A stretch of DNA of 64,000 bases from Cryptomeria japonica (Eukaryota > Streptophyta > Pinopsida > Cupressales > Cupressaceae), in NCBI RefSeq assembly GCF_030272615.1, contig NC_081414.1, positions 47,608,501-47,672,500 on the forward strand, read 5' to 3'. Positions within the stretch are counted from its first letter, which is position 1. The number at the start of each line of letters is the position of its first letter. Positions 1 through 13,000 of the stretch are shown piece after piece. The translations under genes and the position numbers were made by a program. Under the pieces are notes generated by a model. It ran no database searches, was not told the origin of the DNA, and saw nothing but the letters and a program-made list of their open reading frames with translations.

Positions 1-921
1 ACCGGGAGAAGCGCCGGCGGCTAGAAACGGAGCTGCGGGGCCGAAAACCAGGGTTGATATGTAATCAAAATTTCAAAGGTTGTTGTTTTGTGGTCTAAAA
101 CTCTATGTCACTATGATACATTGATATGTATTGAACTCTTATTCACATGTTGCACTTGTTTTTGGGTTTATGCTATGTATTTAACTCATACTTTGATTTA
201 TATATCATGGAAATCAATATATGTTATACAAATTTGGTGTAAATGTGTGTTTTTGAATAACATATTTAAAAAAAATGTATTTTCAAATGTTCGATAAAGT
301 TGCCGAGTATTGCCGAGTTTTTCCCTGAGTTTTAAAAAAATTGGCCAAGCCGAGTCATTGCCGAGTCCAAGTTTTTCAACTATGATTCCAACCCTGACAC
401 TCACCACTTAACCCAATGTTGCTTAAATTCCATCTTCTCTGTCTCAATTGCAACATGGACACCTGCCCCTTTCAGATGTCAACACTCAGCAGGAACAAAC
501 ATTCATTTTCTCTGACAGATTATTCTAATCCTTTGCAGCAGCAAATTCACTCCAAGACTTGTGTTCAATTGGACAATATTTATTACAAAGCACTAAGAAG
601 ACCACTTCTGAAACAATTTCAGCAGTTCTGGGATGGAAACATTATTTGGCAGTTGAGTTAACATGTCTTGCTTTAATTTTTTCATGATTTACACTTGTTG
701 CTGCAAGTTTTACATAAGAGCGAGCCCTAAATTAAAATTATTTATTTTTACAAAAAGCTTCATATTAATATGAGAGTGTCCATAGCAGTTTCCACATGCA
801 TTGTTGTCTATAACACAAATGAGGTGTAATTTTTTTAATGTGTTCATAGGAATTTGTCATATTTATTTTTACAAAAAAATCACTAATAACAGAATCATAC
901 CCATAGTATTTTTCCACATAC
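1..921. other. ISA3 intron sequence with a possible hAT-type end
   Basis: No exon was found here on either strand. From about 300 to 385 several GCCGAGT motifs occur, like the subterminal motifs of the elements at 2610 and 46761, so part of a related element may end here; its other end would lie near or before position 1. At about 720-830 there is a degraded copy of the sequence around the 3' end of exon g. Confidence 0.5.
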
Positions 922-1008
922 CTTGTTGTCTATACCACGAAATGAGGTGGTGTATGGATGTTCATCATCTGCTTCATTTGTGTGGTTATAAACTACATCC
1001 ATAATGAC
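922..1008 (-). CDS. ISA3: ISA3 exon g (GH13 region I)
   Basis: The exon has 29 codons, acceptor TAACAG and donor AAG|GTATGT. It reads [19 protein letters not shown] and continues to GIDNK. DVVYNH is alpha-amylase conserved region I. The next exon of the family (beginning VYYM or similar) is not found between 1 and 921, so it lies outside the window. Confidence 0.94.
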
Positions 1009-4000
1009 CTGTTACAAAAAAATACAGCACTTTTTAAAGGCAAAGTACTAATAAACACAATCAAAGGTAATGAGTAGAAAACCATTTAGTTGAAAAACAG
1101 AAAAAATTTAGGCAAGCAGAATGATAATCACAATCACCCAAACCTAGAAAGTAAACACTCCAAGCTCATCCAGATTAAAGGAATATTGCAGAAACAAACC
1201 TCAATTCCTGCAGCGTGCAAAGCCTTCACCATTTTCTTAAATTCTAAGGATGCTGCTAATGGTCCCCCACCATTAGCAGCATACCGAGTCATTGGAGAAA
1301 AGAAGTTCATTGTAGAATAGCCCCATGTATTTATCTGTCATAAAATTATAACAGAAAATAATATCAATAAAATAATTCTTTTAGAAATGAAGAATATCAA
1401 CAAAGCAAGTGTAACAACTTTCCCTCTAGCTAGAGAAAACCTTAAAAATAAGATCAATCACCAAATAAAAACATTGTTTTCCACATTTTTATGACTTCAA
1501 TTTTCAAAGATGTTTAAAACTTCTGCTTGTCAAATTAAGATCCCAAACAGAAACTGATCTCCAACAGTTACCTGTGATTCCAGGAATAAAAAAGGAAAAG
1601 AGAAGAGAATCCTTGTACATTTGTCAGGAAAAACTCCTGAATTTTATGATTTATACAAAATATAAAGGCAGGTAATACCATGTGGTCACGAGGGTTTCGA
1701 CGCCTCTGGAGTTCTAGTTCATCAAACTCAAATACTGGTAGTAACTCCACTGCATTAATGCCAAGTTCTAGAAGATGAGGAATCTACAACAAACAAAGCA
1801 AATTGGTAAGGATTAAGAGCAATCTTAAACAAAAAATTCTTGAGCAATCATTATCATTTCAATTCTTGAGCAAATAAACCGTTTTGCATCAACTTTGCTG
1901 GGAACAATTTAAAAAACCTTGCAAACAACCAACAGCAAACCAGTTTTCCCAGCTTAGGATACAAGATAAGCATTTTTTGCATTAACTTGGCTAAAAACAA
2001 TTTAGAACACCTAGCAAACAACCAACAATAAAGTAATTTTCCCATAGGATTCAAAACAACTGATTAAAAATTTCATGTGTAATATGGACTTAAAATAATA
2101 TCTCAAGAAGTGATGATTGACAATGATCTAAAGCTTCTCTAATACAACAATGGTATCTCTAACCTTCAGAATCTTAGATAATCCTGAAAGAACTCCAAAT
2201 ACTCACAAATAAAATCACTATGTAATTTCAAAAAAAATCAGTTGGTAATGTGTTTTAATGTGCTTTATCAATGACGTGGTATACAAGAGCAATGTGTCGA
2301 TGCTATTCCATGCAACAAATATCCAACTCCCCACTTGGGGTCACTATACAAAAGTAATTAGCTAACAATGGAGATTCAAGACATGTCCAAATATTAAACA
2401 TGTTTCAACAATCTTCATTAAATAATTTCTTCACCTGAGATTACAGGCAGAAGTTACAATCATTACGGATGATCCATTGTAAGCCGGTTAATTAGTAAAT
2501 AAGACTTTTTGGAAATGTATTAAAATAAAACAATAGATTAAGTCATAACTAAGGGTTAATTGTATGACGGTTGATGGCCTAACCAACCGCAAACTCTTTA
2601 TATGTAGACCAAAGAAACGGGACTCGGACTCGGCTCGGACTCGGCAAGGCCAACTCGGACTCGGACTCGGGACTCGGCGTCAAACTCGGCTCCAGACTCA
2701 TCTGGACTCGGGATAGTGAAAAACTCAAGAAATTTAGAGATTTTTAAATATTTAAAACTTGTTTCAGACACCCTTATTGAATACACCTTAAAGACACAAT
2801 AACATCATCAAACTCGGCTCATTTGATTACATACACAAGTATACATCAATCACATAAGCATAAACGCAAATTGTAGCTGAAGAAAATAACAAACATAGAT
2901 ATATAAATATTGTCAAATGTATACAATATTACAGAACTCATGGAATAAAAAATCCATGTCATCATATGATCATCATCAAATGTTTCATACAAATACCAAA
3001 GGTAAATACAACTACAAGTCTATGGCTCAGAGGAGCCTGCACCCTTCGGCTCCAGCCCCCTACGAAGGTGTCTAAGGTAGGTACTAGATGATTCGACTAC
3101 CATAGCCGCTCCCTGTGACACCATGCCATGCTCACCAACATCAGGAACACCCGTGTCACTATCTGCCTCTGAATCTCCTGTCTGTGCTCGTGCTCTCTGC
3201 TCCTCCTCTGCCATGGCTACAGTCTCAACCTCTATATCTACCTGGTCGATCCAATCAATGTCAGACTCGTAGGTTAAATTTTCTCTACTTCTATCGACGC
3301 AATTTCCCCCATATTTTTCGACGGGGGTTTGGGGGCAGCGCCCCCAAGGTGGGGTCAAGGGGCAGCGCCCCTTGCGCGCTCCCTGTCGCAATACAAGGCG
3401 AGGTCGAGGGGCAGTGTCCTGCGAGGCCAAAAAAACTTATTACAAGTCTGAATTAGGGTTTCTTTGAGAGTCTTCCTTAGGGCCTGGTTTTGCTCTTGTT
3501 GCTAATTGGGTCTTGCTTGGTGAGTGAGTATCATTCTTGAAGGTCCAAGCTAGGTCAAGTTGGTGAGTGATAAAGTCTGGAATGTCATCCTGATCTTCAA
3601 ATGCCCTGAAATTTGGCTAAGTCTGGAATGTCCTGATCCTGAAATTTGACTAAGTCTGGAAAACTGAAGAATCCTCCAAAAACTAGATTTTGCAATATAA
3701 CTCCTGGAGGCCCGAAACCACTCTCAAACATCCTGACAGTATATATGGAATATAACTTACATTTCCTTATATCTTTCTTCTTTCTTATACTTAAATGTTA
3801 TATTCCATAAAATAATCCTGACGGAGAGACCAAAATGTCAAATTTCGCCCTTCCAAAAAAACTTATTACTTTTTAAAATGTTTTTTTTTTTGTCATTTTA
3901 TTAACCCAGCCAGTAGCCGAGTCTGGGGCTCAGGACTCGCCGAGTCTGGCAATTTTGAGCCAAAATCGCCAACTCGGCGAGTCTGGCGAGTTTACTCTCC

Positions 4001-7000
4001 AGACTCGGCCGAGTCCGAGTCCGAGCCCCTGGGACTCGTTTGGCTTGACTCGGACTCGGACTCGGACTCGCCGAGTTTGGGCGATTTCAGGCGAGTCTCG
4101 TTTCTCTGAGTAGACTTATAGCACATTTGAAGGTGCGGGATTTGGGGATTAATATGATATACCCCTATGTTACATGTGATATATTCTTGCATACTATTTT
4201 TGTGTTGATCCAGTATTGTGTGTTGTTGGTTCCATGACTGTGTCATATTATGCCATGATGTTGTAATTCAGATCTTAGTTTATTCTCTATGCTTGTAATC
4301 TCAATCTACTTAGGCTGCTAACATTTTGGCACCGTTGCCTAAGTTGAATCCGGAGGTCTCGAGAAGGCAGGCTGGCGGGATGGAAGCATAATGGGCCGCC
4401 CGTTCGACCAACAAATTCGGGTAACAGACAGTGACGAGGAGGACAACACAGAAGTAACCAAGGAGGATCAGTTGACACAAGACCCGATTCACGCATGGGA
4501 CGTTTCCGTGGACTAGTACGTACAGCAAGAAGCGGAACTGAGTGTTGTCTCGGCTGGTACGGTACGGGCGAAACTCAACATGAACCAGGTGGTACATGAT
4601 CTCGTGGGTAGTCTTCCACGGTTGTTGGCACATGTACTCCTGGAACTTGAAGAGGAACGAGAAAACGTACGAAGGGAGCAACGTAGGCAGCAAGTGCTCC
4701 AACAGTACGAAGAAAGGAATTGAAGGGAAGAGGAGCACCGGAACACAACACGACGACGCAACCCCCGTAGTTCCAATAATTAATGCCAAACATACTCAAC
4801 AAAGATCGAAGAAGACAATCTCGAGAGGAGCAAGAAGGGAACCAAGAAGACATAGTGAGGAGATCCCTGCACATTGTTGACGTGTCTGAAATCGCATTGC
4901 TGCAAACTCCATATGGCCAATGCAGAATAGAATAACCAGCTGAGTATCCTATCCTCTCTTGAGATAAGGAAGTCCCTAATGCTGTTTTTTTTTATTTGAT
5001 CAAAGAGGACGACCTCAAGGTTTCTTTTGTCAGGTCTTGACTGCGGGATCTCTCAGTGGTCTGATGTGTTTATGCTGGAAACACAAGGGGGACTTACGTT
5101 GAATGGGTAATTTATAGATAATTTCCCTGGAACTTTCATAATCTTTCTATCAAATGATTTCGGTTAAGTTGATACTGTTTTAATGGGGCTGCGGATTTTC
5201 TGGATAAAAAAGGGGAAAAAGGAGGGAAGGATAGGGAGAGAGAGAGAGATACATGAAATGTAAATTCTAACTAAGATAGCAGTTTCATCAAACAGACGGA
5301 AGCCTCCAAATAACAAAACTAAGCATTACCAGCTACTCAAGCATAGTGTTTGCATAAATCTAGTGCAATTTTCAAAGGAAAATAAGATTTTTCATGTTAT
5401 CACATACAACATCAGAACTTTTACATTCATAGTGAGTATTCAATAACCGAACTAAGCATGAAAGGTCCAGATTAACCATGCAGAGAGAAAGGCAATCAGT
5501 CGTTCCCCAATGGTGTGGACTGTGAGGATTCGATCAGATGCTTGCTTGAAAATGCTATGTAAAAGAAATAAACATAACTGAAAGATTTCTAAATTAAGTG
5601 AAGAAGGAGACCATGCACTCACAAGGAAACTTGAAAACAGTCTTAATCTTTGCATTAATTCCTGTAAAATTCTGCCAGAGCTTTTGCAACAATCCAAGAA
5701 CTTCCTACAAAAAAGAGGGAAAACCAGTCCCTTAAATAGACTTCAAAAAGGATGAATGGCCTAGATTTAATCTAAACAAGTGGCCCAGATTCATCCATAA
5801 AGCATGGCTGCCCATACCCATAAATGGGATGCAAATATCAACCACCACCCCAAAATGGGCAATAACTACCCAAAAAGGGATAATTAAATCAATTTGAAAT
5901 AACCCAAAAAGGTGTATCAATAAAGTTTTACATTTGGTTGACCAAAAGTCAAATGTCACCTTTTGGTGCAAAAGTGCACTTTTAAGATTTAGAGGAAAAA
6001 AAGCACTTTTGAGAAATCACTTTCTCTATTTCAGTCTCACTCTCCTTTTCTAGAAATTGATCTTCGCCATGCAAATATTCCCGCTATAGATCACGACTTG
6101 CTGCCTGTTCCTCACGAACGTATTCCTGGAACTTGATGCATAACTGGAAAAGCAGACTGAATGGAGGCATGGGAGGATGGCGAATTTTGTATTGCATACC
6201 TTCGAGATACTGGTCCACGTGCTTTAAACCATCCTTCCAGCTGGAGCGATTACGCTCAAAGCATAATATGTCTGAATGGACCTGACCAGCAAAACTCAAG
6301 TCCTTAGCGGAATAGGTAATCCTATCCGTTACCAATCTTTCTTCCCAATCTGGCTGGAATGCATTATCGGACAAGTCGTTTATCCATCCCGAAACCATTG
6401 ATCGGAGGATGGTCTTACCTAGTTCTTGCATGTTTCCCAGAATCACTTCACATGCATCACTCTCTTTGTCAATAATTTCTTTGGTGTCATTTTTCATGGT
6501 GATAGTCCAGTACCATTCCTTAAGAACACTGATGCTATGAGGATCTAGGATGGCGGACAATGTAGGAATCTGCGCATGTGTCCAAAAAAGAGCTCTCATG
6601 AGGGGAAGGGTAGTGGCAGCCACTTCGTGCATGTGAAGGGATTCCCTCTTTACCTCTAATAACTTGACTAGAGTGAGCTCTCGATGGAGGGCCATTTCTT
6701 TTACTTCCTTAAGGATTCGCTCTCCCCTTTTCTTGATGTCTTGTATCGATTCCCTGACGGCCTTCACGGTGTCCCGTACTCCTTCAAATTCTGTTGTGGT
6801 CCTTTGTGCCAATGCCGTCGGGGGAATATGGGATTCGGAGGCATTGCGTAGTGGCCTTAGGAGCTGATCGATGTATCCCTCAGCTTGCTCAGCACGAGCC
6901 TGATACATGTCCTTTTCAGCTGTTATTTCTTCGAGCTACTTGAGTATATTCTGCACTGAATCCTTAAATTCTTCTTTTCTTGCTCTTTAGTGGCTCGTCC

Positions 7001-10000
7001 GATGGGGACAGTTGTGATGCTATAATCTGCCAGTGTAACCTGATCTACTGGCTTGTCTATAGGCGGGGTGGCAATGTGGAGAGTGCGGTTCCTTTGCTCG
7101 TCTTTGGTCACTCTAGAATATGTCTTGGGCTTTTTCTTCCCCTTAGCTTTTGCTTGGTCTATGCGCGAGAAGATATCCTCTAGATCAATAGGTGGTTTGG
7201 TGGCGGCCTTACGCTGGGCTCTGGCAATCAACCATTCTTGAGGCACTGTCTGGGTTGATAATAAGGTTAAGTCTGCATTCTGTTCTCTGACGTTCTCAAC
7301 CGACTCACCACAGATTCACAACTGCTCTGCTACCGGAGGAGTGAAAGAGGTGCGAAGCTCTTTGCTTGCAGCTGAATTCTCCCCTATTTCACTGAACAAT
7401 TGTCTAACATCTTCATGTGATGGTTGTTCTTCAGTTCTTTCGAGCTCATGAGTCTCATCTATCCTTTTCTCTCCTTCGACGGTGGAGTCATCTTTGGCTG
7501 AATTGTGTAGCAGCAACTCGTGGCGGCTCTGTCGAGTGGGTTCGTGCACTTTGACCCCCTGGGTGGATGGAATCTCTCCTTCCTCTATTTGGTTGCCCAG
7601 TACAGTCGATTCGAGGGCTCTTAGCTCAACTTCCAGCATGTCAGGCGCGGGAGGATCATCAGTTCCAAACGCATCAATGTCACTTTGAGAAGGCGGAGCG
7701 GGTATATAATCTAATTCCACTACATCGTCGGACGAACTGGGGTCCTTTGACGATGACGTGACCTCTGGTCTCTTTATAGGAATCTTCTCCCTTCTTGTTC
7801 TTTTGGACGTCCGAGTCCCTCTGCAAGCCTTAGCCTTCTTTCTTTTCTCTGGTTTCTCAGTTTCTTCTCGAGGTGCACTAGACGTTCCCTCATCTTCGGA
7901 GGACTGAGAATCAAGGCTACCCATTAGGTGGTAGGTGAATTGGACTCCTTAATGTATTAGCCTCTCAATCTGCTGATGTAACCATTGATCTGTGTACCTT
8001 GCTGGGGCTGCCATGACTGCCTGGAAATCAGTGATTGGGTCCTGGGACCAATCAACGCCTGGCAAGAGATGCCTTACTGCTTCAAATTCTAGGACTTGGA
8101 GGCAATTCCCTGAATCTGTGAGCTGACCTGGGACCCGACGGTATTCAAAGAGTCGCATTTGCTGCACACTTAATCTAGAATATTCTTGCCTCCTGACCTC
8201 GTAGTCATCAGAGCAATTCTTCCAATAGTCTTCAACTGATTCCTTTGCTCTGTACCGCCTACCATAGGCTCTCTTCGCCAGATTATCATAATTGAAATAT
8301 TTTCTTGGAAATGGTCCTGTAGGCCATAAGAGGCCAGCTGTGCAAGGGATTCCTCTGCTAGGGTAGGGGTCTTCAAGTGGACATCATGGTTGCCTATGAT
8401 CATGGGGAATGTGAATCCAGCCTGCTTGCTTTCTCGGAGTAAGATGTCGGCCGGACGTGACTGCCTTGCGACCTCCATAAGAATTACTTTGTCGGTTGGG
8501 TACCTGTTGACGTGTATTTTGTACACCATCATACACAGAATAAAATACCAAAAGGCATCTTATCCTCTCTTGAAAAAAGTCTCTAACTGCTGAAGATTCG
8601 CATGAAGGATCAGTTAGGATGACTCCAATGTTCTGGTTAGTAGGGTCTCTACGTGTGGACAAGCTCCAGTGGTATGATGTGATTTGCTGTATCCTCAAGG
8701 GGTCTTACACTCCGAAAGTCTGAAATTTTACTAAACTAAGAAGCTTTTCAAAAAATAACAAAAGGATAGGGTTTTGAAAGAAGTCTAATCTAATCTAACC
8801 CTAAAAATAACTTCATGTGGACAAGACTTGGCAAGACTCTACCAACTTCAATTTTGCCATAAAATAACAACTCAATTGAAATTGATGCGATCTTCTAAGG
8901 TAACAAAATGATTTTCAACGCATCAAAGATCAAAGACACTACCATGAAGGTACATATCCAAGATACAATAATGATTGAAGTTTAAATGATTCAGGTATTC
9001 TCCAGTCGACCACGCAAGGCGTTCCTACAATCAGCAAGAAGCTAGTGGTTTGGATTACGAATCCTACCAAAGATCAAGTCTCACACTATGCCCTTCAAAT
9101 TAACACACTACTTTGATTGAGCATGATTCAAGTAAATTGAACAACCATGAAGATAACCAAGAAAGTTGCAACAAAACACCATAACTTCAATATTTCATTG
9201 ATTTCAAAGTCATCATGTACAACAATTGCTTGAATTCCTTTCCTCAAACTCAATCTTGCTACAAAAACAAATTGCTTCTAAACTCTAATCTCTCTAATCT
9301 CTTGACTATCTCTATTCTCTATTACATTACCATTGATTGATTACAAATGAAATGAAAAATGAGGGTATAAATAGCATCCTCAATTACAATGAAAGGTCCA
9401 GATTGAAAGTAGATCAACGGTCAAGATCATGACACCTAAACCCTAATTAGGGTTTGTTACAAATGGCCTCCTTTTTACTGAACAATATTAAATGCATAGC
9501 CAAATATTAAATTTGGCACAAAAACCTAGGAGACATAAACCAATGACAAATAAGATGCCATGTCATCTATAACAACCTCTCATCTAGAATCTTATTCCCT
9601 TTCCAATGTTCTTTTTTAGCATATGCAATGAATCTTGATACGATTCCTTCGATCTCAGCAATTGGAATCTCGGGAAGATTCTTCATACTTTCTTCCAAGT
9701 GGATGACTTGATCGAATGCATCTAGAAGAGCTGCGTCCCATGAAGATTCAAGTTCCTTGTTCTTTCAATCAGGAGCATGGTGGCAAACATCTGATCATAT
9801 TGCTCGTCTGTAACATTAGCGTCCTTGCAAAAGATGACCTTGATTCTATCCTCTAACTCCTGCATATCCACATCTGTCTCGACCTCGATCCTCCTGTCAA
9901 GAATGGTACGAAGTACCTCAAATACTTTGTCCTGGATCGGATTGATCACCTCCTCCACTTGGCTACATCTAGTACTGATGTCCTCAAAGAAAACACTCTT

Positions 10001-13000
10001 CATATGGAGTAAGGTTGACCATTGAAGTAAACTGTGAGGTCCTCCATCCATGATCTTTTCCTGCGCTAAGACCTTCCTTGATGTGTGTCTAATTACTTTC
10101 AAGACAGGAATGATAACATCTTTGGTATGAGCAAATGCGGCTACTATTATCATCAAATTGTGGATTATCTCAAGAACCTGGATAGCTTGATGAATAATCT
10201 TCATCATCCTTGTTACAAATTCTACGGCAACTGTATGAGATTTATCCATCCAAGTACTCGTACGCTGAACCATATTCCTGAATCTTTCTGCCTCATTAAT
10301 TGATTGAAGTGGAAGTGCCTGTACTGGTGATCTAACTGGATCCTGACGTCCCAAAGGTTCATTTAGATGACTGAAATATGTCCTCCATGCATCGACCTCT
10401 CTTTCAAGCTTTCTATTCTTCTCCATTTCTTCTCTAAGCTTGTCTTTCAATGCCTCAAACGAGTCGGTGGCATCATCCAATGTCTGCTCTGCTGTGGATG
10501 GTCCTAGCTCAAAAGTCTGTATATCATATTCCTCTGCTAGGATCTCACCTTCATATTTGTCTACTGCCGGTGTAGCTATCTGCAGTTTTCTGGATCCAGT
10601 CTCATCTCGAATCATCTTGGACATCTTGGTAGCCTTCCTCTTCTCTGTTACTTCGTGTGAACGTCCAACAAGGCTCTCTAAATCAATTGCATTATCTTCG
10701 TCCTCTATCACGATCACCTTGGTTAATCTTTCCTTCAACCAATCTGGGATGGCCGATCTTGTCTCTTGAACTTGAATTTCCTTATGCACTACTTCTTCTT
10801 CTCTGGGAGGAGATGTTATTTCGTTGCCTTCTCGATCTTCATCTAGCCCATAATCTTGGAGAGATCCATTTGGTGACCCTTGCGGTGCCTGTCCTTCCTC
10901 CTGCCTATCATTCTGTACCATCGACTCCATAGATTCTTCCACTTGAAGTGTCCTCATCTCTGGTCTAGAAGATGTACCGGATGAACGATCACGATTGGCT
11001 CCTTGCTTCCTCTTGGAAGATTCCTTCTTTTCTGATCTTTCTTTCCTCTTCGAACCTCTTGGATGGAGATTGCCCTCACTGGCACATCGAAGGTTACCTT
11101 CACCTGAATTTCTAGGATTAGGATTGCCTTCACTCACACTAGCTCCACCTTCGGCTGGTTTCTCTTCCAAAGTGAAAGTCATAGCTATGCCTTGCTCTCT
11201 CAACTTCTGATGCTGTACGTCAACCCATCTGCGGGTACAAGACAAGACTGGATCCATCAAAGCATCTAAATCCACGACCTCAGGCTCATTCCAATCCAAC
11301 CTTATTGATTTGCTTTCTCGATCATAGGATGACTGGATATGTCTGCCACTGTCCTGTGCCTGGTCGGCCACTCTGTAAATCCTGCATTTCCTGATGAAAT
11401 CCAAAGGCAATCTAGAATGCATTTTTCGTTTCACTTCAAGATCATCTAAGAGATTCATCATAAAATCTTCAATTTGGTATTCATGCATAAACTTCCTACC
11501 GACCGTCTCCTCTAAATGTCCATGTGGATCAAAGCTTTCTCTCAAAGCAAAAGATGAAAAAGAATACAAGGCTAACTCCTTCTCTGCGTCATCCATGGCT
11601 AAAGCATTAGGACATACCTCAACTGAATTGCCTAAAATGATAGGTACTGGAACTCCATTCCCATGTCTGTGTCTGAATGCCTTCGCATATCCTGCCAATT
11701 GTCTTGTTACCTCAAGTAACACAATTCTGTCTGTCGGATATCTCGGCAACATGTATGGAGGTGAAGGACATCCATGCACTCTAATATAAGTGAACTTCGG
11801 AAACTGAATAAACCAAGCACCATACCTCTTTATTAAATCCTGTGCATCCTGAGATAATCTGTTGTGAATCCCACCTTGCAACATCCTTGTGATGTTCATC
11901 GTGAAGGTATCATTAACTAACTTGTAGTTGCTTCCTGGCGGATGATGCAAGTAGGCATAGGAATCACAAGCTCTGACCTCGCTGGGTCCTCTTCCAATCA
12001 CTCCTCTGTGAGGTAGTCCTGCGTACTCAAAACTCCTAATCAATGCATAGATGACGTATGAACTCATGTGGAAGGACTTGGTAGCCTTGAGTCTCCTCAA
12101 CTGTACGTCCAAGCAATGGCTAATCATTCTAGCCCAATGTATGGTACCCTTCCCTTGAACAATCACCTGGATGAAGTAGAACATCCACTTCTCAAAATAG
12201 AAGGCATGAGGGGCTCCTGTAACTCGGTTGAGCATTGTGATCAAATCTCTGTACTCCTGGAAATCAATCCTGTGCGGTGTGTTCGGGATCTTGCTCAGAC
12301 GAGGACGGCTCTTGAGTAACCAGTTCTTGTTGATAATGCTTAGACAAGCATCTGGATCATCCTCGTACATTGACCTGGCTCCTTCTATGCTCTTGTATAT
12401 CATGTCCCTGTGCTCTGGAAGATGGAAAGCTTCACTTATAGCTTCCTCTGAAAGGTATGCCAAAGTGTTTCCTTCATTGGACACGATCGTTCTAGACTGA
12501 GGATCATAATGACGAGCACACTCGATCATCAACTCATGGCACTGAACAGCTGGAGGAAAGCCGGCCGCCTTAATGATGCCACTCTCGATTATTCTCCGGG
12601 CGACAGGTGATGGCTTGCCAATGTAAGGGACCTCTCGAAACTTCTTCGTGCTGAAGTTACCCAAGTTGGTATCTCCAATGTTGCTCCACTTCGATACGAT
12701 CTTGGTCTCCACTTCTTCGGCCTTTTGATCTTCCTTCATGAGAGCTGGACGACTGGTGGATGCTCCCGCCTTCGGGGTCGCCATACCTACACAACATTTC
12801 ATAATGAGAAACTAGATTTTACAATGAATAACATAGATTAGAGAGTAAATTTTAGGAAACCTCATGATAAGTCTTAGAGTTATCATTTCCCAAAAAACGA
12901 TTGAGTTACTTGGAATTCAAAATTTCAAAATTCAAAATTTATGACGATCAACGTTCAAAATTAAAACAATAAAACCATATCGCCATACCTCACTAGAGAG

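Larger units (their letters stand above)
2478..4323 (+). repeat. 5' LTR of the gypsy element, split by a hAT-like insertion
   Basis: Segments 2478-2609 and 4110-4323 together match the 3' LTR (about 340 versus 337 bp; by eye roughly 5% different, with a few small indels). The interruption is the 1.5 kb unit at 2610-4109, which duplicates GTAGAC of the LTR. Confidence 0.93.

Noticed and set aside
416-661. Open frame and its opposite strand as a further ISA3 exon
   Set aside because: Neither strand gives the expected sequence after GIDNK, and no splice sites match. It is taken as intron.
3115-3456. Plus-strand frame inside C1
   Set aside because: It is antisense to the shared transposase tail and has no support of its own.
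4310-4789. Minus-strand frame opposite gypsy gag
   Set aside because: It is a shadow of the gag frame; part lies over the LTR end and primer site.
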